A DNA stretch of 64,000 nucleotides, from positions 744,001-808,000 of the forward strand of contig CP001623.1 in NCBI GenBank assembly GCA_000023185.1, written 5' to 3'. Source of the DNA: Rhizobium leguminosarum bv. trifolii WSM1325. GTDB lineage: Bacteria > Pseudomonadota > Alphaproteobacteria > Rhizobiales > Rhizobiaceae. A model generated the notes under the pieces. That model saw only the letters and a list, made by a program, of their open reading frames with translations, made no database searches and was not told the origin of the DNA. Both the position numbers and the translations under genes were made by a program. Below, piece by piece: positions 1 through 10,380 of this stretch; position 1 is the stretch's first letter; every line of letters begins with the position of its first letter.

Positions 1-797
<797 letters not shown>

Positions 798-885
798 ACC
801 CACTCCTCCCAGAAATCGAGCGCTACATGCTATGTATTCGTATTTTCGTATCTCTTGCCGGCGGCCTTATGTTCTCAAGTCCTTT

Positions 886-921
886 GCCAGGGCAATCCCG
901 AATATGCGGGTGTGCCCTGGC
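886..921 (-). other. Intercistronic stem-loop between denD-like gene and ABC ATPase
   Basis: Outer arms GCCAGGGCA (886-894) and TGCCCTGGC (913-921) pair perfectly, and nested inside are CCCG and CGGG. The hairpin lies in the 154-base gap between two co-directional genes. No T-run follows on the minus strand, so it looks more like an mRNA-stabilising or attenuating element than a full terminator. Confidence 0.5.
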
Positions 922-951
922 GGCACTCTCCTCCTATGGGGCGGCTCAACC

Positions 952-1938
952 TCATTTGGACGCACCCGGAGCGTCTTCGGCGAGGTAGACCTCGATCAGC
1001 TCGTCCACCGTGGTTTCGGCGACGAAACCCAGTTGCGTCGCCCGTTCGGGCGTAAAGGACTTCGGCCATCCGGCGACGATCCCTTCAATGACCTCGTCGC
1101 GGCGACGATCGATCAACTCCGCCGCCTCGGGACCGGCAGCACGGCGTAAGGCGGCAATCTGGTCGGCAACGGTGGCGGCGACGCCCGGCATGGTGAGCGT
1201 GCGCCGGACACCCAGCGCCGCGGTGTCGAGCGTCGCCGCATGGATCAGGAACTTGATGGCGGAACGCGGGCTTGCCAGCCAGTGCTTGACCGTTTCCTCG
1301 ACCGGAAGAACAGCCCGCTGGCCTGCAAGCGGTTCACGCAGGATTCCGGAAAAGAAGCCCGATGCGGCGGCATTCGGCGCACCCGGCCGGATCACGATGG
1401 TCGGCAACCGGATTCCGACGCCGTCGATAAAGCCGCGCCGCGAATAGTCAGCAAGCAGAAGCTCGGAAATCGCCTTCTGGACTCCGTAGCTGGTCAGAGG
1501 TGCGAGCACGTAATCATCGGGAATGGGATCGGGAAACGGCGAGCCATAGACCGCGATCGACGAGGAGAATACGAACCGGGGAACATAGGCTTGGCGGCTT
1601 CCTTCCCGGCGGATCGCTTCCAACAGCAATCGCGTGCCGTCGAGATTGACCTTGTAGCCGAGGTCGAAATTGCGCTCGGCTTCGCCGGAAACGATCGCGG
1701 CGAGATGGAAGATCACGTCGGCCCGGCGAGCCGCCAGGGCTTCCGCTGCGCCGCTTTCGGAAATATCGGCAGCCAGCGCTTCCACCGGCGCAACGACACC
1801 GGCGGGTATCGGCGGAGGCGCGATATCAACGAGCGTCATGCGCGTGATTGTATCGCCGCCGAGTGACCCGCTGCGCCCCAGCGTGGCTGCGAGCTTCCGG
1901 CCGATCATTCCTCCCGCCCCGATAATGAGAATATGCAT
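952..1938 (-). CDS. denD: NAD-dependent epimerase/dehydratase, D-erythronate dehydrogenase-like (DenD)
   Basis: A 328-residue extended short-chain dehydrogenase. The N-terminus has the Rossmann motif GAGGMIG at 7-13, and the catalytic pair sits in Y151GVQK155. The overall sequence, beginning MHILIIGAGGMIGRKL, fits the DenD family, which oxidises D-erythronate with NAD as the first step of erythronate catabolism. The usual partners of DenD (an OtnK/DtnK-type kinase, OtnC/OtnI) are not visible and may lie beyond the left edge. The gene starts 21 bases after the upstream GntR regulator and precedes the ABC ATPase, so the three probably form one operon. The family is clear; the substrate is inferred from overall resemblance, and another four- to six-carbon aldonate is possible. 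Confidence 0.75.
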   Translation of the reverse strand: MHILIIGAGGMIGRKLAATLGRSGSLGGDTITRMTLVDIAPPPIPAGVVAPVEALAADISESGAAEALAARRADVIFHLAAIVSGEAERNFDLGYKVNLDGTRLLLEAIRREGSRQAYVPRFVFSSSIAVYGSPFPDPIPDDYVLAPLTSYGVQKAISELLLADYSRRGFIDGVGIRLPTIVIRPGAPNAAASGFFSGILREPLAGQRAVLPVEETVKHWLASPRSAIKFLIHAATLDTAALGVRRTLTMPGVAATVADQIAALRRAAGPEAAELIDRRRDEVIEGIVAGWPKSFTPERATQLGFVAETTVDELIEVYLAEDAPGASK

Positions 1939-1959
1939 CGTGTTTCGCCTCCTTGCGAA

Positions 1960-2685
1960 CTACGAGAAGAGTAACTTGGTCGTCGTATAAATACGGGTTT
2001 CGTGGATTGCGAAGGCTGTGCATGCGGCATCCGGGTCCCGCGTCTCCAAACCAGCGAGGATCAACCGGTGATCGGCGATGCTCGTGGTGATCGTTCCGGG
2101 CTGCGATACGACGCGCCTTCGGTGGCTCAGAAGATAGGAATAGAGGTCGGCGGCCATATCAGCCAGCACCGCGTTGCCGCTGGAACGGTAGATAACGGTG
2201 TGAAATTCCCGGTCACATATCAAAAAACGCACAGGATCGTCACAGGCGGCCTCCTGCGCTGTGATCGACTTGCGGAGATAATCAAAAGTTGAAGGCTCCA
2301 TCTTGAGCGCGGCAGCCCTGACGACCTGCGCTTCGATAAGAAGCCGGGCCTCATGAACATTGTCGAGACTGTAGGCCGCGATGTCGCGATAGCGCGCAGC
2401 CTGGACGGCCAATTCGCCGACGTCCTCCGATGCCACTACCGTGCGCGTTCCGTGCACAACCGAGAGAATCCCATGGGTGGAAAGGATAAGGATCGCCCCA
2501 CGGACGGTCTCGCGGCTGACCGAGAGTGCGGAGGCGAGTTCACGTTCGCTTGGCAACGGATCGCCTACCTTGAGAATGCCGGTGGCAATGAAGGTCGCAA
2601 TCTTCTGGACAACGAAGTCTTTCATCGACTTCTTCGGCGCTCCACCGAGCGCCGCAACGTCTTCGAGCATCGCTCGAACGTCCAT
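1960..2685 (-). CDS. GntR-family (FadR subfamily) transcriptional regulator
   Basis: A 241-residue regulator with an N-terminal winged helix-turn-helix (motif PLPSERELASALSVSRETVR) followed by an all-helical FCD effector domain. The start at 2685 is chosen because GGGGAGGG stands just upstream and the protein then begins a few residues before the HTH; a longer in-frame reading to 2838 would cross a large palindrome and has no family similarity. The gene heads the operon with the denD-like dehydrogenase and the sugar ABC ATPase. FCD proteins usually sense carboxylic or sugar acids, which fits an erythronate-type inducer. A perfect 18-bp inverted repeat 16 bases before the start is the likely autoregulatory site. 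Confidence 0.88.
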   Translation of the reverse strand: MDVRAMLEDVAALGGAPKKSMKDFVVQKIATFIATGILKVGDPLPSERELASALSVSRETVRGAILILSTHGILSVVHGTRTVVASEDVGELAVQAARYRDIAAYSLDNVHEARLLIEAQVVRAAALKMEPSTFDYLRKSITAQEAACDDPVRFLICDREFHTVIYRSSGNAVLADMAADLYSYLLSHRRRVVSQPGTITTSIADHRLILAGLETRDPDAACTAFAIHETRIYTTTKLLFS

Positions 2686-2700
2686 TGCTTTTCCCTCCCC

Positions 2701-2743
2701 GCTCAGGTCTACTGGTCCGGTAAGTGGACCAGTAGACCTGAGC
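2701..2743. promoter_or_regulatory. Large perfect inverted repeat upstream of the gntR-denD operon (probable operator)
   Basis: The left arm GCTCAGGTCTACTGGTCC (2701-2718) and its exact reverse complement (2726-2743) flank a 7-base spacer. The inner part TGGTCC...GGACCA is a plausible FadR/GntR-type half-site pair. It lies directly upstream of the regulator's ribosome site. No T-run follows on either strand, which argues against an intrinsic terminator for ligD, though an RNA hairpin in the leader cannot be excluded. Confidence 0.55.
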
Positions 2744-2890
2744 GAAAGAGGATTGTCAACGCATGATGGCTGCGATTTACCCACCGATATTTGGAGCAGT
2801 TTTGTGAATGGCAATATCAGCGCGCCGAGAAAATTCACGCCGAGAAAGCCGGCTGATCACAGTGCCGGACGGTCCATAGTCCGATAGCGC

Positions 2891-5536
2891 TCAAGCCACT
2901 TTGGAGACTTTGCCGAGCCGCTTGATCGCCTGTTCCAGCGGACGCTTGCCATCGCCGTAATCCTCCCAGGCAGAGGACTTCGACAGCAGCGTCGGGACGG
3001 TGCGAATGGTGAAGCGCTTCGGGTCAAGATCAGATTTGACCTGGGTCCAGGTCAGCGGCATCGAGACGGTGGCACCCGGCCGGGCGCGCGGCGACAAAGG
3101 TGCAACCGCCGTCGCCATCCGATCGTTGCGCAGATAGTCCAGGAAGATCCGGCCATCCCTCAGGCTCTTCGTCATCTTGATCAGATAGAGTTCGGGATTG
3201 TCGCGTGCCATCTGCTGGCAGACGTCGTGGGCAAATCCCTTCGCTTCGGCCCACGAAAGCGGCTTGCGTTTGTTGATCGCAAGCGGAGTGACGACGTGCA
3301 GACCCTTGCCCCCAGTGGTCTTGCAAAAGCTGATCATTCCCAGCGCGTCGAGACGGTCCCGCATTTCGCGGGCCGCCGAAACGACCGCGGAGAAGGGCAC
3401 ATCCGGACCTGGATCAAGGTCGAAGACGAGCCGGCCGGGCACCTCAGGCTGACGCGGTTCGCAATTCCAGGGATGCAGCTCGACGGCGCCGATCTGCGCG
3501 ACGGCAGCAAGGCCTTCGATACGGTCGATCTGCAGGTATGGTTTTTTGTCGCCGAAAACCTTGACCAATTCGAGAAGATTCGAGGTGCCGGGCATCGCAT
3601 GACGCTGAAAAAACTGCTCGCCGCCGATCCCGTCGGGTGTACGGATGATCGAACACGGACGTCCCTTGATGTGCTCGATCAGCCACGAACCGACGGCTTC
3701 GTAGTAGCAGGCCAGGTCCTCCTTGGTAACGGTTTTGCCGTCATTGGCATCCGGCCACAGCGGCTTGTCCGGGTTGGAGATCAGCACCCCCATGACCTCG
3801 GCCTTGGCGCCTTTTTTGCGGACGGGTCTGGTTTTCGCCTCCACCGTCGGCTGTGGCACGTCAGTTTGCGCGGGCTTTGCCGGCCGTTCGGCCTTGACCT
3901 CTATGGCCGGCTTGTCTTCCCGCAGTCCCTTGAAGGCCGCCTGCCGGACAATGCCGTCTGCGGTCCAGCCTGCGAATTCGATTTCCGCCACTAGCTCGGG
4001 TTTTAGCCAGATGACCTCGGCCTCCTTCTTCGGCGCGCCGATGCCGGTGAACGGCGATTTCGCCGTCTCGAGCGCTTTCAACTTCGGAAGCAGCGTTTCC
4101 ACTTTCTTCGCGCCATATCCCGTGCCGACGCGGCCGACATAGACGAAGTGGTCGCCGTGGTAGACGCCGACCAGCAGGGATCGGAATTTCCCGTTGGTCT
4201 GGGCATAGGCGCCGATCACCACCTCGTGGCCGGAGCGGCATTTCGACTTCGCCCAGCTTTCGGTGCGGCCGGATTGATAGGGTGCATCCGCCTCTTTCGA
4301 GACGATGCCTTCCAGTGAAAGCTTGCAGGCAGACTGGAGAACTGCATCACCGCCGGTGTCGAAATGCTCGACGAAACGGACGCGCGGATCATCGCCGGCG
4401 TCGGACAGAAGGCTTTGAAGCCGCGCCTTGCGCTCGACGAGCGGCAGCGATCGCACATCCTCGCCACCTTCATAGAGAAGATCGAAGGCGAAATAGACGA
4501 GCTCGCCGGTCTTGCCTTCCGAAAGGGCCGCCTGCAGGGCCGCGAAATCAGGAGCGCCATGATCGTCGAGGGCGCAGATCTCGCCGTCGATGATCGCATC
4601 GGGCAGTGTCGATGCCGCCTCGGCGATCTCGGGATATTTTGCCGTCCAGTCGAGCCCTTTCCTGGTCTTCAGCGTCGCCTCGCCATCCAGCACTCGCATC
4701 TGGATCCGGTAACCGTCGAATTTGATCTCGTGAAGCCAGCCAGTGCCTGCCGGAGGGCGTTCCAGTGTCCGGCAGAGCTGCGGCGCAATGAAATCCGGCA
4801 GATCGACCTTTGTGGCCGGTTTCGATTTCCGACCGCCTCCGGTGTCGTCTTTTCGCTCTTCGGCAGCCAGTCCGTGATTGCTGTCCCAAACGGCATCAGC
4901 CTGAACGTCGCCACCCTCGATCATGAAAGGCCTGGGCTTTCGTCCCTTGCCGCCGGCAATCATCTCCATGGTTCGGCCGGAGGCGACAGAGGTGTCGTTC
5001 TCCTCGAGGACCGCTTCGCCTTTGTTTTCGACGGAGAACTCATCATGGTGTTTGATGAGCAGCCAATTTGTCCGGTTGCCCCCGTTGCGATCATTGCGCA
5101 TGCGCACCAGCACGAAGCTGCCGTGCAGGCGTTTGCCTTCCAAGGTGAACTTGAAGTCACCCTTGGCGAGGGCCTGCTCGGGGCTCTTCTTTCCTTCCGG
5201 TTCCCAATAGCCCCGGTCCCAGAGCATGACCGTCCCACCGCCATACTGGCCCTTCGGAATGGTGCCTTCGAAGTCGCCATAGTCGAGCGGATGATCCTCG
5301 ACCTCAACTGCCAGCCGCTTGTCGTGCGGGTCGAGAGACGGGCCTTTGGTGACCGCCCAGGATTTGAAGACGCCATCCAGCTCGAGCCGCAGGTCGTAGT
5401 GCAGCCGGGTGGCATCATGTTTCTGGATGACGAAGCGACGGCGATTGCTGCGCGAGAGGCGTTTTTCACCGCTCGGCTCATCCGTTTTTTTAAAGTCGCG
5501 CTTCGACCGATAGGTCGATAGTTTGTCACTGGCCAT
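2891..5536 (-). CDS. ligD: ATP-dependent DNA ligase D, multidomain NHEJ enzyme
   Basis: An 881-residue LigD with three domains in the order phosphoesterase, ligase, polymerase. The phosphoesterase domain (about 30-185) carries the motif [13 protein letters not shown]. The ligase domain (about 245-545) has the adenylation motif KFDG with Lys272. The primase-polymerase domain (about 580-870) includes the acidic pair in VFDLDPGPD. LigD fills and seals double-strand breaks together with Ku in bacterial non-homologous end joining. The start at 5536 ([15 protein letters not shown]) is preferred over one six codons upstream because it fits the family N-terminus. No Ku gene is present within the window; many rhizobia carry several ligD and ku copies elsewhere. 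All three domains look intact. Confidence 0.96.
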   Translation of the reverse strand: MASDKLSTYRSKRDFKKTDEPSGEKRLSRSNRRRFVIQKHDATRLHYDLRLELDGVFKSWAVTKGPSLDPHDKRLAVEVEDHPLDYGDFEGTIPKGQYGGGTVMLWDRGYWEPEGKKSPEQALAKGDFKFTLEGKRLHGSFVLVRMRNDRNGGNRTNWLLIKHHDEFSVENKGEAVLEENDTSVASGRTMEMIAGGKGRKPRPFMIEGGDVQADAVWDSNHGLAAEERKDDTGGGRKSKPATKVDLPDFIAPQLCRTLERPPAGTGWLHEIKFDGYRIQMRVLDGEATLKTRKGLDWTAKYPEIAEAASTLPDAIIDGEICALDDHGAPDFAALQAALSEGKTGELVYFAFDLLYEGGEDVRSLPLVERKARLQSLLSDAGDDPRVRFVEHFDTGGDAVLQSACKLSLEGIVSKEADAPYQSGRTESWAKSKCRSGHEVVIGAYAQTNGKFRSLLVGVYHGDHFVYVGRVGTGYGAKKVETLLPKLKALETAKSPFTGIGAPKKEAEVIWLKPELVAEIEFAGWTADGIVRQAAFKGLREDKPAIEVKAERPAKPAQTDVPQPTVEAKTRPVRKKGAKAEVMGVLISNPDKPLWPDANDGKTVTKEDLACYYEAVGSWLIEHIKGRPCSIIRTPDGIGGEQFFQRHAMPGTSNLLELVKVFGDKKPYLQIDRIEGLAAVAQIGAVELHPWNCEPRQPEVPGRLVFDLDPGPDVPFSAVVSAAREMRDRLDALGMISFCKTTGGKGLHVVTPLAINKRKPLSWAEAKGFAHDVCQQMARDNPELYLIKMTKSLRDGRIFLDYLRNDRMATAVAPLSPRARPGATVSMPLTWTQVKSDLDPKRFTIRTVPTLLSKSSAWEDYGDGKRPLEQAIKRLGKVSKVA

Positions 5537-5713
5537 GGTCGTTCCCGAAAGCAACCCCGACAGCGAAATGCCGCCTGGCGGCTGGAAGTTCCATCAGGGT
5601 GCTCCTCCAGCCGTCAGCGGATGAAACGGCTGGGATAGGCGAGAAAAAATTTCTCGGCCTCGCCGCATCGTTCTCTTGCTTGAAACGTTAATTGCTACCA
5701 CCGGGATGCAAAC

Positions 5714-7480
5714 ATGCGCGCTGATCAATGGCTATCTCTTCTCATCATCGCGCTGATGATGGGCGCGTTCCTGTGGGGTCGTTATCGATACGATATAGTC
5801 GCCGTGAGCTCTCTTCTCGCTGCAATCATTGTCGGCATCGTTCCCGCCAAGAATGCTTTTTCCGGCTTTTCCGATGACATTGTCATCATCGTTGGCAGCG
5901 CGCTCGTCGTCAGTGCGGCGATCTCCAGATCGGGGATCATGGATGTCGCCTTGCGCCGATTTTCTCCCGAACGACGCGGGCCACGGATGCAGCTGATCAT
6001 TCTGGTTGCCATTGTCGCAGCCCTGTCGGCTTTCATCAAAAACATTGGTGCGCTGGCGATCATGATCCCGGTCGCTGTGCAGATGGCCCGGAAATCGCGC
6101 GTATCACCGTCGATGTTCCTGATGCCGATGTCTTTCGCCTCTCTGCTCGGAGGGCTTATGACGCAGATCGGCACGTCGCCAAACATCATCGTTTCCCGGG
6201 TGCGCGAGGAGATCACCGGGCAGCCGTTCATGATGTTTGACTATACGCCTGTCGGCCTGGCGCTCTCGGTCGCCGGCGTTGTCTTTCTGGCGCTGTTCTA
6301 CAAGCTGCTGCCTGAAAGATCACGGGTCGAAACGTCGATGGATGAGGCGGTGGCGATCAAAAACTACACGACCGAGGCCAAGGTCACCACGCCATCAGGG
6401 GCGATCGGGCGGTCCGTCAGCTGGCTGCAGAAGCCGGCGGGCGGCGATGCGATGGTGACTGCGATTATCGGTGGCAACGGCCAAAGACGAACGCCCCTTC
6501 CCGACACGGTGCTCAAGGATGGCGACCTTCTTATTATCGAGGGAGAGCAGAGCGCCCTCGACAAGATCGTCAGTGAAGCCAAGCTTCAACTGTCCGACCG
6601 TAAACACGAGCCTGAGACACGCCAAGACATCAGTTCTGTCGAAGCTATCGTTGGCGAACATTCCCGATTGATCGGCGTCAGCGCAAAAGACGTTTCTCTC
6701 TTCCACAATACCGGGCTCAACCTTCTTGCCGTCAGCCGCCGCGACAGGCGCTTCACCGAGCGCCTGGGTGAGATCAAGATCCGCAATGGCGACGTCGTGG
6801 TCTTGCAGGGCGACTTGCAGAAACTACCGGATCTTCTACGCGAATGGGGATGTTTGCCGCTGGTCGAACGAGATATGAAGCTCGGCAACGCCCGCAACGG
6901 CATGATCCCCGTCATTATCCTGATGGCAACGATGGGAGCAACAGCCTTCGGGGGCATTCCCGTAGCGACAGCGTTTTTCGCCGCCGCTTTTCTGATGGTG
7001 GTCACCGGATGCGTTCCTTTGCGGGAAGTTTATCAGCATCTCGATGCGCCCATTCTGATCATGCTGGCCGCTCTCATTCCGATCAGCGACTCGCTCAGGA
7101 CCACAGGAACCACCGACATCATCGCGGACCTCCTCTCGCGAACCGCCGAAATGCTCCCGCCCTTCGGTGCTTTGGCTCTGATCCTGGTTGCGGCCATGGC
7201 CGTAACCCCGTTTTTGAACAACGCAGCGACGGTTCTGGTCATGGCCCCGATCGCCGCGACCTTTGCCGAGAAGCTGGGCTTCAGGCCCGATGCCTTTCTG
7301 ATGGCGGTGGCAATTGGAGCCGGCAGCGACTTCCTCACGCCCATCGGACACCAGTGCAACACGCTGGTGATGGGACCGGGCGGATATCGTTTTGGTGACT
7401 ACGCCCGACTGGGTCTGCCGCTGTCGCTCATTGTGGTGCTCGTCAGCGTGCCGATCCTGTTATTGGTCTGGCCGATCTGA
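5714..7480 (+). CDS. SLC13-family anion permease with two central RCK_C (TrkA_C) domains
   Basis: A 588-residue polytopic inner-membrane protein of the ion transporter superfamily (divalent anion:Na+ symporter type). Hydrophobic helices fill roughly residues 1-200 and 385-588. A soluble central section (about 210-380) contains two TrkA_C-like modules, recognisable from the phrases LPDTVLKDGDLLIIEGE and IRNGDVVVLQGD. Such proteins carry sulfate, dicarboxylates or related anions; the RCK_C pair is typical of sulfate/tungstate-type or uncharacterised members. The conserved TP-containing loop near the C-terminus (DFLTPIGHQCNTLV) is present. The gene stands alone, divergent from ligD and with its stop facing the sugar-acid locus, so context does not identify the substrate. 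Confidence 0.85.
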   Translation: MRADQWLSLLIIALMMGAFLWGRYRYDIVAVSSLLAAIIVGIVPAKNAFSGFSDDIVIIVGSALVVSAAISRSGIMDVALRRFSPERRGPRMQLIILVAIVAALSAFIKNIGALAIMIPVAVQMARKSRVSPSMFLMPMSFASLLGGLMTQIGTSPNIIVSRVREEITGQPFMMFDYTPVGLALSVAGVVFLALFYKLLPERSRVETSMDEAVAIKNYTTEAKVTTPSGAIGRSVSWLQKPAGGDAMVTAIIGGNGQRRTPLPDTVLKDGDLLIIEGEQSALDKIVSEAKLQLSDRKHEPETRQDISSVEAIVGEHSRLIGVSAKDVSLFHNTGLNLLAVSRRDRRFTERLGEIKIRNGDVVVLQGDLQKLPDLLREWGCLPLVERDMKLGNARNGMIPVIILMATMGATAFGGIPVATAFFAAAFLMVVTGCVPLREVYQHLDAPILIMLAALIPISDSLRTTGTTDIIADLLSRTAEMLPPFGALALILVAAMAVTPFLNNAATVLVMAPIAATFAEKLGFRPDAFLMAVAIGAGSDFLTPIGHQCNTLVMGPGGYRFGDYARLGLPLSLIVVLVSVPILLLVWPI

Positions 7481-7541
7481 TTGCACCTGACACCGGATGT
7501 TGCGGTGACCGATAAGAAATTTCGAAGCAGAGTTGTGTTCC

Positions 7542-8603
7542 TCACGCGGTGACGTCGGGAATAGGCAAGCCTAGGATCTCGGCATGTTTGCAAAGCTTTT
7601 GCCAAGCTGCATCGCCGACCGGCACGCCCTCTTCTAACGCCGAGCGGCGCTTTTGCGCTGCGCTGTCGCCCGGCATGCGAACGGGGCCATTGTTCCAGGG
7701 CGCCGGAGGATTGCTGCGGCAGGCAGAGGCGAGAAAGTCAGACTGCGCTGTAAAGGCATCGAGCCCGGCAAAAAAGGCCGGATCGATGACCTGAAGGAAG
7801 GCGCTTTGCGAAAAGACACCGGATGGCGTGTTCGCCCGTCCCTTGCCGGAAAGCCCCTGCCCCAGCAACTCGACGATCAGTCCGAGCCCAAAACCCTTGT
7901 GCCCCTTCAACTGGCCGCCGAGAGGCATCATCGTCCCGCCCCGTTCCGTCACCTCGCGCGGATCATCGGTCGGCTCGCCTGCGACAGTGAAAGCCCAGGC
8001 CTCAGGAAATTTCTTGCCGGCCTTCGCCAGGTTTTGCGTCATGGTCGTGGTGGTGATCGAGGCCGAGACGTCGATCAGGATCGGATCCGCAGATGTCGGG
8101 AAGCCGGCCGCCATAGGGTTGGGCGTCAGAAGCGGCTTCGTGCCGCCATAGGGCGCAACGCGGCTCGCCGCGGGATGCGAGACCGACAGCTGTACGATGA
8201 GGCCCCGTTCGGTTACCTGCCGCATGAAGGCTGAAAGCGCGCAGGTATGGTGGCAGTTGCGGATCGCGGCGGTGACGACGCCATGATCGCCGACCCGTTC
8301 GCAGGCCTGCTCGATCGCCTTCGTCAGCAGCCATGCGCCCGGCAGGGATTTGCCGTCCCAAACAAAGGCTGCGCCGCGGTCATTGACGATCTCATAGCTG
8401 CCGGACTTTGCCAGCGAGCCGTCTTCCAACGCCTCGACATACCAGCTCAAAAGACTGACGCCATGGGTTTCGTGGCCGATCATGTCGCCTTCCACCAGGA
8501 CGGCGGCAGTCGTTTCGGCCTTGTCGGCCTCCATGCCGGCGCGGGTCAATATCTGCTTTGCGAATTGAGTCAGGGCAATGCGGTCAATCAGCGGCATCGG
8601 CAT
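7542..8603 (-). CDS. Ldh-family (malate/L-lactate dehydrogenase type II) NAD(P)-dependent oxidoreductase
   Basis: A 353-residue member of the YlbC/YiaK/ComC family, which reduces or oxidises 2-keto/2-hydroxy acids with NAD(P) and is unrelated to classical LDH. Typical segments are HETHGVSLL near residue 50 and NPMAAGFPTS near 160. It is the last gene of the sugar-acid operon, behind the binding-protein gene, so its substrate is probably a keto- or hydroxy-sugar acid. A GGGAG element sits only two bases before the ATG at 8603 but eight bases before an in-frame ATG at 8597, so the true start may be 8597. The stop faces the SLC13 permease gene. The family is certain and the substrate is not. Confidence 0.9.
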   Translation of the reverse strand: MPMPLIDRIALTQFAKQILTRAGMEADKAETTAAVLVEGDMIGHETHGVSLLSWYVEALEDGSLAKSGSYEIVNDRGAAFVWDGKSLPGAWLLTKAIEQACERVGDHGVVTAAIRNCHHTCALSAFMRQVTERGLIVQLSVSHPAASRVAPYGGTKPLLTPNPMAAGFPTSADPILIDVSASITTTTMTQNLAKAGKKFPEAWAFTVAGEPTDDPREVTERGGTMMPLGGQLKGHKGFGLGLIVELLGQGLSGKGRANTPSGVFSQSAFLQVIDPAFFAGLDAFTAQSDFLASACRSNPPAPWNNGPVRMPGDSAAQKRRSALEEGVPVGDAAWQKLCKHAEILGLPIPDVTA

Positions 8604-8625
8604 TTCTCCCTCACGTCATGGAAAG

Positions 8626-8653
8626 CACGGGCCGCTGTTTGCGGCGGCCCGTG
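8626..8653 (-). other. Strong stem-loop directly after the Dpp-type binding-protein gene
   Basis: CACGGGCCGC (8626-8635) and GCGGCCCGTG (8644-8653) form a perfect 10-bp GC-rich stem with an 8-base loop, just past the stop of the binding-protein gene and before the Ldh-family gene. There is little T-run, so partial termination or protection of the upstream mRNA from 3' decay is likely; this would raise the binding protein over its neighbour. Confidence 0.55.
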
Positions 8654-8673
8654 GTTAAGTGCGGCATACCGGC

Positions 8674-10194
8674 TTACTTGAAGCGGATCTGCGACAGCTG
8701 CAGTTCGGAATTCGTCGCGATCGTCGGCTTGAAGTCGAGACGCGGCGAGACGCGGGTGAAACCGACCATGTGAAACATCGGGATGTCGGCGATGATTTCG
8801 GTGTTCACCTTGGCGAAAAGCTCCTTCCAGAGTTTTGTGCGCTCGTCGCCGGTGGCAGACGTCGCCTTGGCGATCAGCGCGTCAACGGCCGGATCGCGAA
8901 CCATGGAGTGGGAACCGTCGGTCGCGTATTTCACGAATGCGGTGAAGACGGGGTCGCCGGTCGCATTGTCGTGCTGCGACTGGGTCAGCGTCGGACCGGA
9001 ATCGGCGACAAAGGGTGCAACGAAGTAGCCGTTCCACACGGACACGTCATACATGTCGAGCTTTACGTTCAAGCCGACTTCCTGAAGCATCGCCATCATC
9101 GCTTCCATCGCTTCGGTTGCGTTTGGATATTGTCCATTGCGACCGATGATACGGATCTCACGATCGACCGGGACGCCGTCCGCTTTCGCTGCTGCGACCA
9201 GTTCCTTTGCTTTTTCGGGATCATAGGGCCAAGCGGGGATATCGGCATTGTAACCGATCGTGGTCGGCACAACGAGCTGTGTCGCGATCTTTGCCTGTTC
9301 GGGGAACAGCGTTCCGAGCATCGCCTGACGATCGATGGCGAGGTTCATCGCTTCGCGGATGCGCCGGTCGTTAAGGGGTGCTGCGCGCGTATCGATGCGC
9401 AGCGATGTCGTTTCCGAATTCGGGTAGGCGAAATCGGTTTCCTTGTTGGTGGCATCCTGTACGGATACGGCCGGAACGATATCGGCTTCGCCAGCATCGA
9501 CCATGGCGGCTGCAACGGCGCTGTCTGAGCGGAACAGATATGTCGCCTGTTCCACCTGGGGTTTCTCCCCCCAATATTCCGGATTGCGTTTCAGCACGAT
9601 TGACTGGCCGATTTCCCATTTGTCGAACGTATAAGGGCCAGTGCCAATCGGCTTGCGGGTGAATTCGTCGGCTGGTGTCGCCTCGGCCGATTCCACAGCC
9701 ATCACCGTCATCAGAAGCGGAAGAATCGGCTGCGCCGGTTTTGTTGTAATGCGGATCGTGTTGGCATCGGGCGTTTCGAAGCTGAACTCCGTGCCGCCGA
9801 AATATTTGCCGCCGGTCTCACAGCTGAGCTTCTTATTCTTGTTGCGCTCGATGGTGAATTGGACATCCTTGGCGGTGAACGGCTTGCCATCGTGCCATTT
9901 GACATTCGGGCGCAGCTTGAACTCCCAGGTGTCGTCATCGATCTTCGACCATTCCGTCGCCAGGCGAGGTTTGAGGCCGCCATTGACGTAGTCGAACTCC
10001 ACCAGCATCTCGTTGACGTTTTCAGAAATGACCCGGCCGACGTCCTGGCGCGCTGCCATACAGGGTTCGACGACATCGACGGTTTCGGCAAGCACAACAG
10101 TGACGTTGCTCTTGGCATCCTGAGCGTGTGCCGTACCGCCGCTCAACGCGAGCACCGTTGTTGAAAAGCAGGCAGCTAACAAATGCAGTTTCAT
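8674..10194 (-). CDS. ABC transporter substrate-binding protein, peptide/nickel (SBP_bac_5, DppA/OppA) family
   Basis: A 506-residue periplasmic binding protein. The first 24 residues (MKLHLLAACFSTTVLALSGGTAHA) form a Sec signal peptide with an AHA-Q cleavage site. The mature part has the SBP_bac_5 hallmarks, for example WEFKLRPNVKWHDGKPFTAKDV near residue 90. The start at 10194 follows GGAGGAGAACGAA. The matching permeases and fused ATPase lie at 18503-21974, separated by the catabolic operon but behind a similar operator, so this is probably their binding protein. It sits in a unit with sugar-acid enzymes, which suggests that the ligand is a sugar acid or an oligomeric or conjugated form rather than a peptide. 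That substrate is inferred only from context. Confidence 0.92.
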   Translation of the reverse strand: MKLHLLAACFSTTVLALSGGTAHAQDAKSNVTVVLAETVDVVEPCMAARQDVGRVISENVNEMLVEFDYVNGGLKPRLATEWSKIDDDTWEFKLRPNVKWHDGKPFTAKDVQFTIERNKNKKLSCETGGKYFGGTEFSFETPDANTIRITTKPAQPILPLLMTVMAVESAEATPADEFTRKPIGTGPYTFDKWEIGQSIVLKRNPEYWGEKPQVEQATYLFRSDSAVAAAMVDAGEADIVPAVSVQDATNKETDFAYPNSETTSLRIDTRAAPLNDRRIREAMNLAIDRQAMLGTLFPEQAKIATQLVVPTTIGYNADIPAWPYDPEKAKELVAAAKADGVPVDREIRIIGRNGQYPNATEAMEAMMAMLQEVGLNVKLDMYDVSVWNGYFVAPFVADSGPTLTQSQHDNATGDPVFTAFVKYATDGSHSMVRDPAVDALIAKATSATGDERTKLWKELFAKVNTEIIADIPMFHMVGFTRVSPRLDFKPTIATNSELQLSQIRFK

Positions 10195-10298
10195 TTCGTT
10201 CTCCTCCCATGCGCCTTTGGCGCTCCTCACAGTGAATCTGCGTCCCGTTTCCGGTGCTCCGGCATCTATCTCCTCATAGTTCTACAAAGCACAAGTGC

Positions 10299-10312
10299 AC
10301 TAATATACTAGT
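10299..10312. promoter_or_regulatory. Predicted FadR/GntR operator, site A, before the binding-protein gene
   Basis: ACTAATATACTAGT, reading ACTAGTATATTAGT on the other strand, matches the pattern ACTRRWATWTTAGT shared with sites at 16715-16728 and 22089-22102. It is an imperfect palindrome (12 of 14 positions symmetric) about 105 bases before the start of the binding-protein gene. Recurrence at three units of one locus is the main evidence. Confidence 0.55.
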
Positions 10313-10380
10313 TAGCGACGGCCTTCAACCCTGGCGCTCCGAAGCACGGAGCCCTCAACCGTGTCTGGAACCCTTCATTT

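Noticed and set aside
2701..2743. The large palindrome as an intrinsic terminator of ligD
   Set aside because: It is about 150 bases after the ligD stop, has no T-run on the minus strand and abuts the regulator's ribosome site, which fits an operator better.
3198..5529. Several long open frames on the opposite strand and other frames of ligD, up to 385 codons
   Set aside because: They are by-products of high GC third positions over a clearly coding gene and show no domain features.
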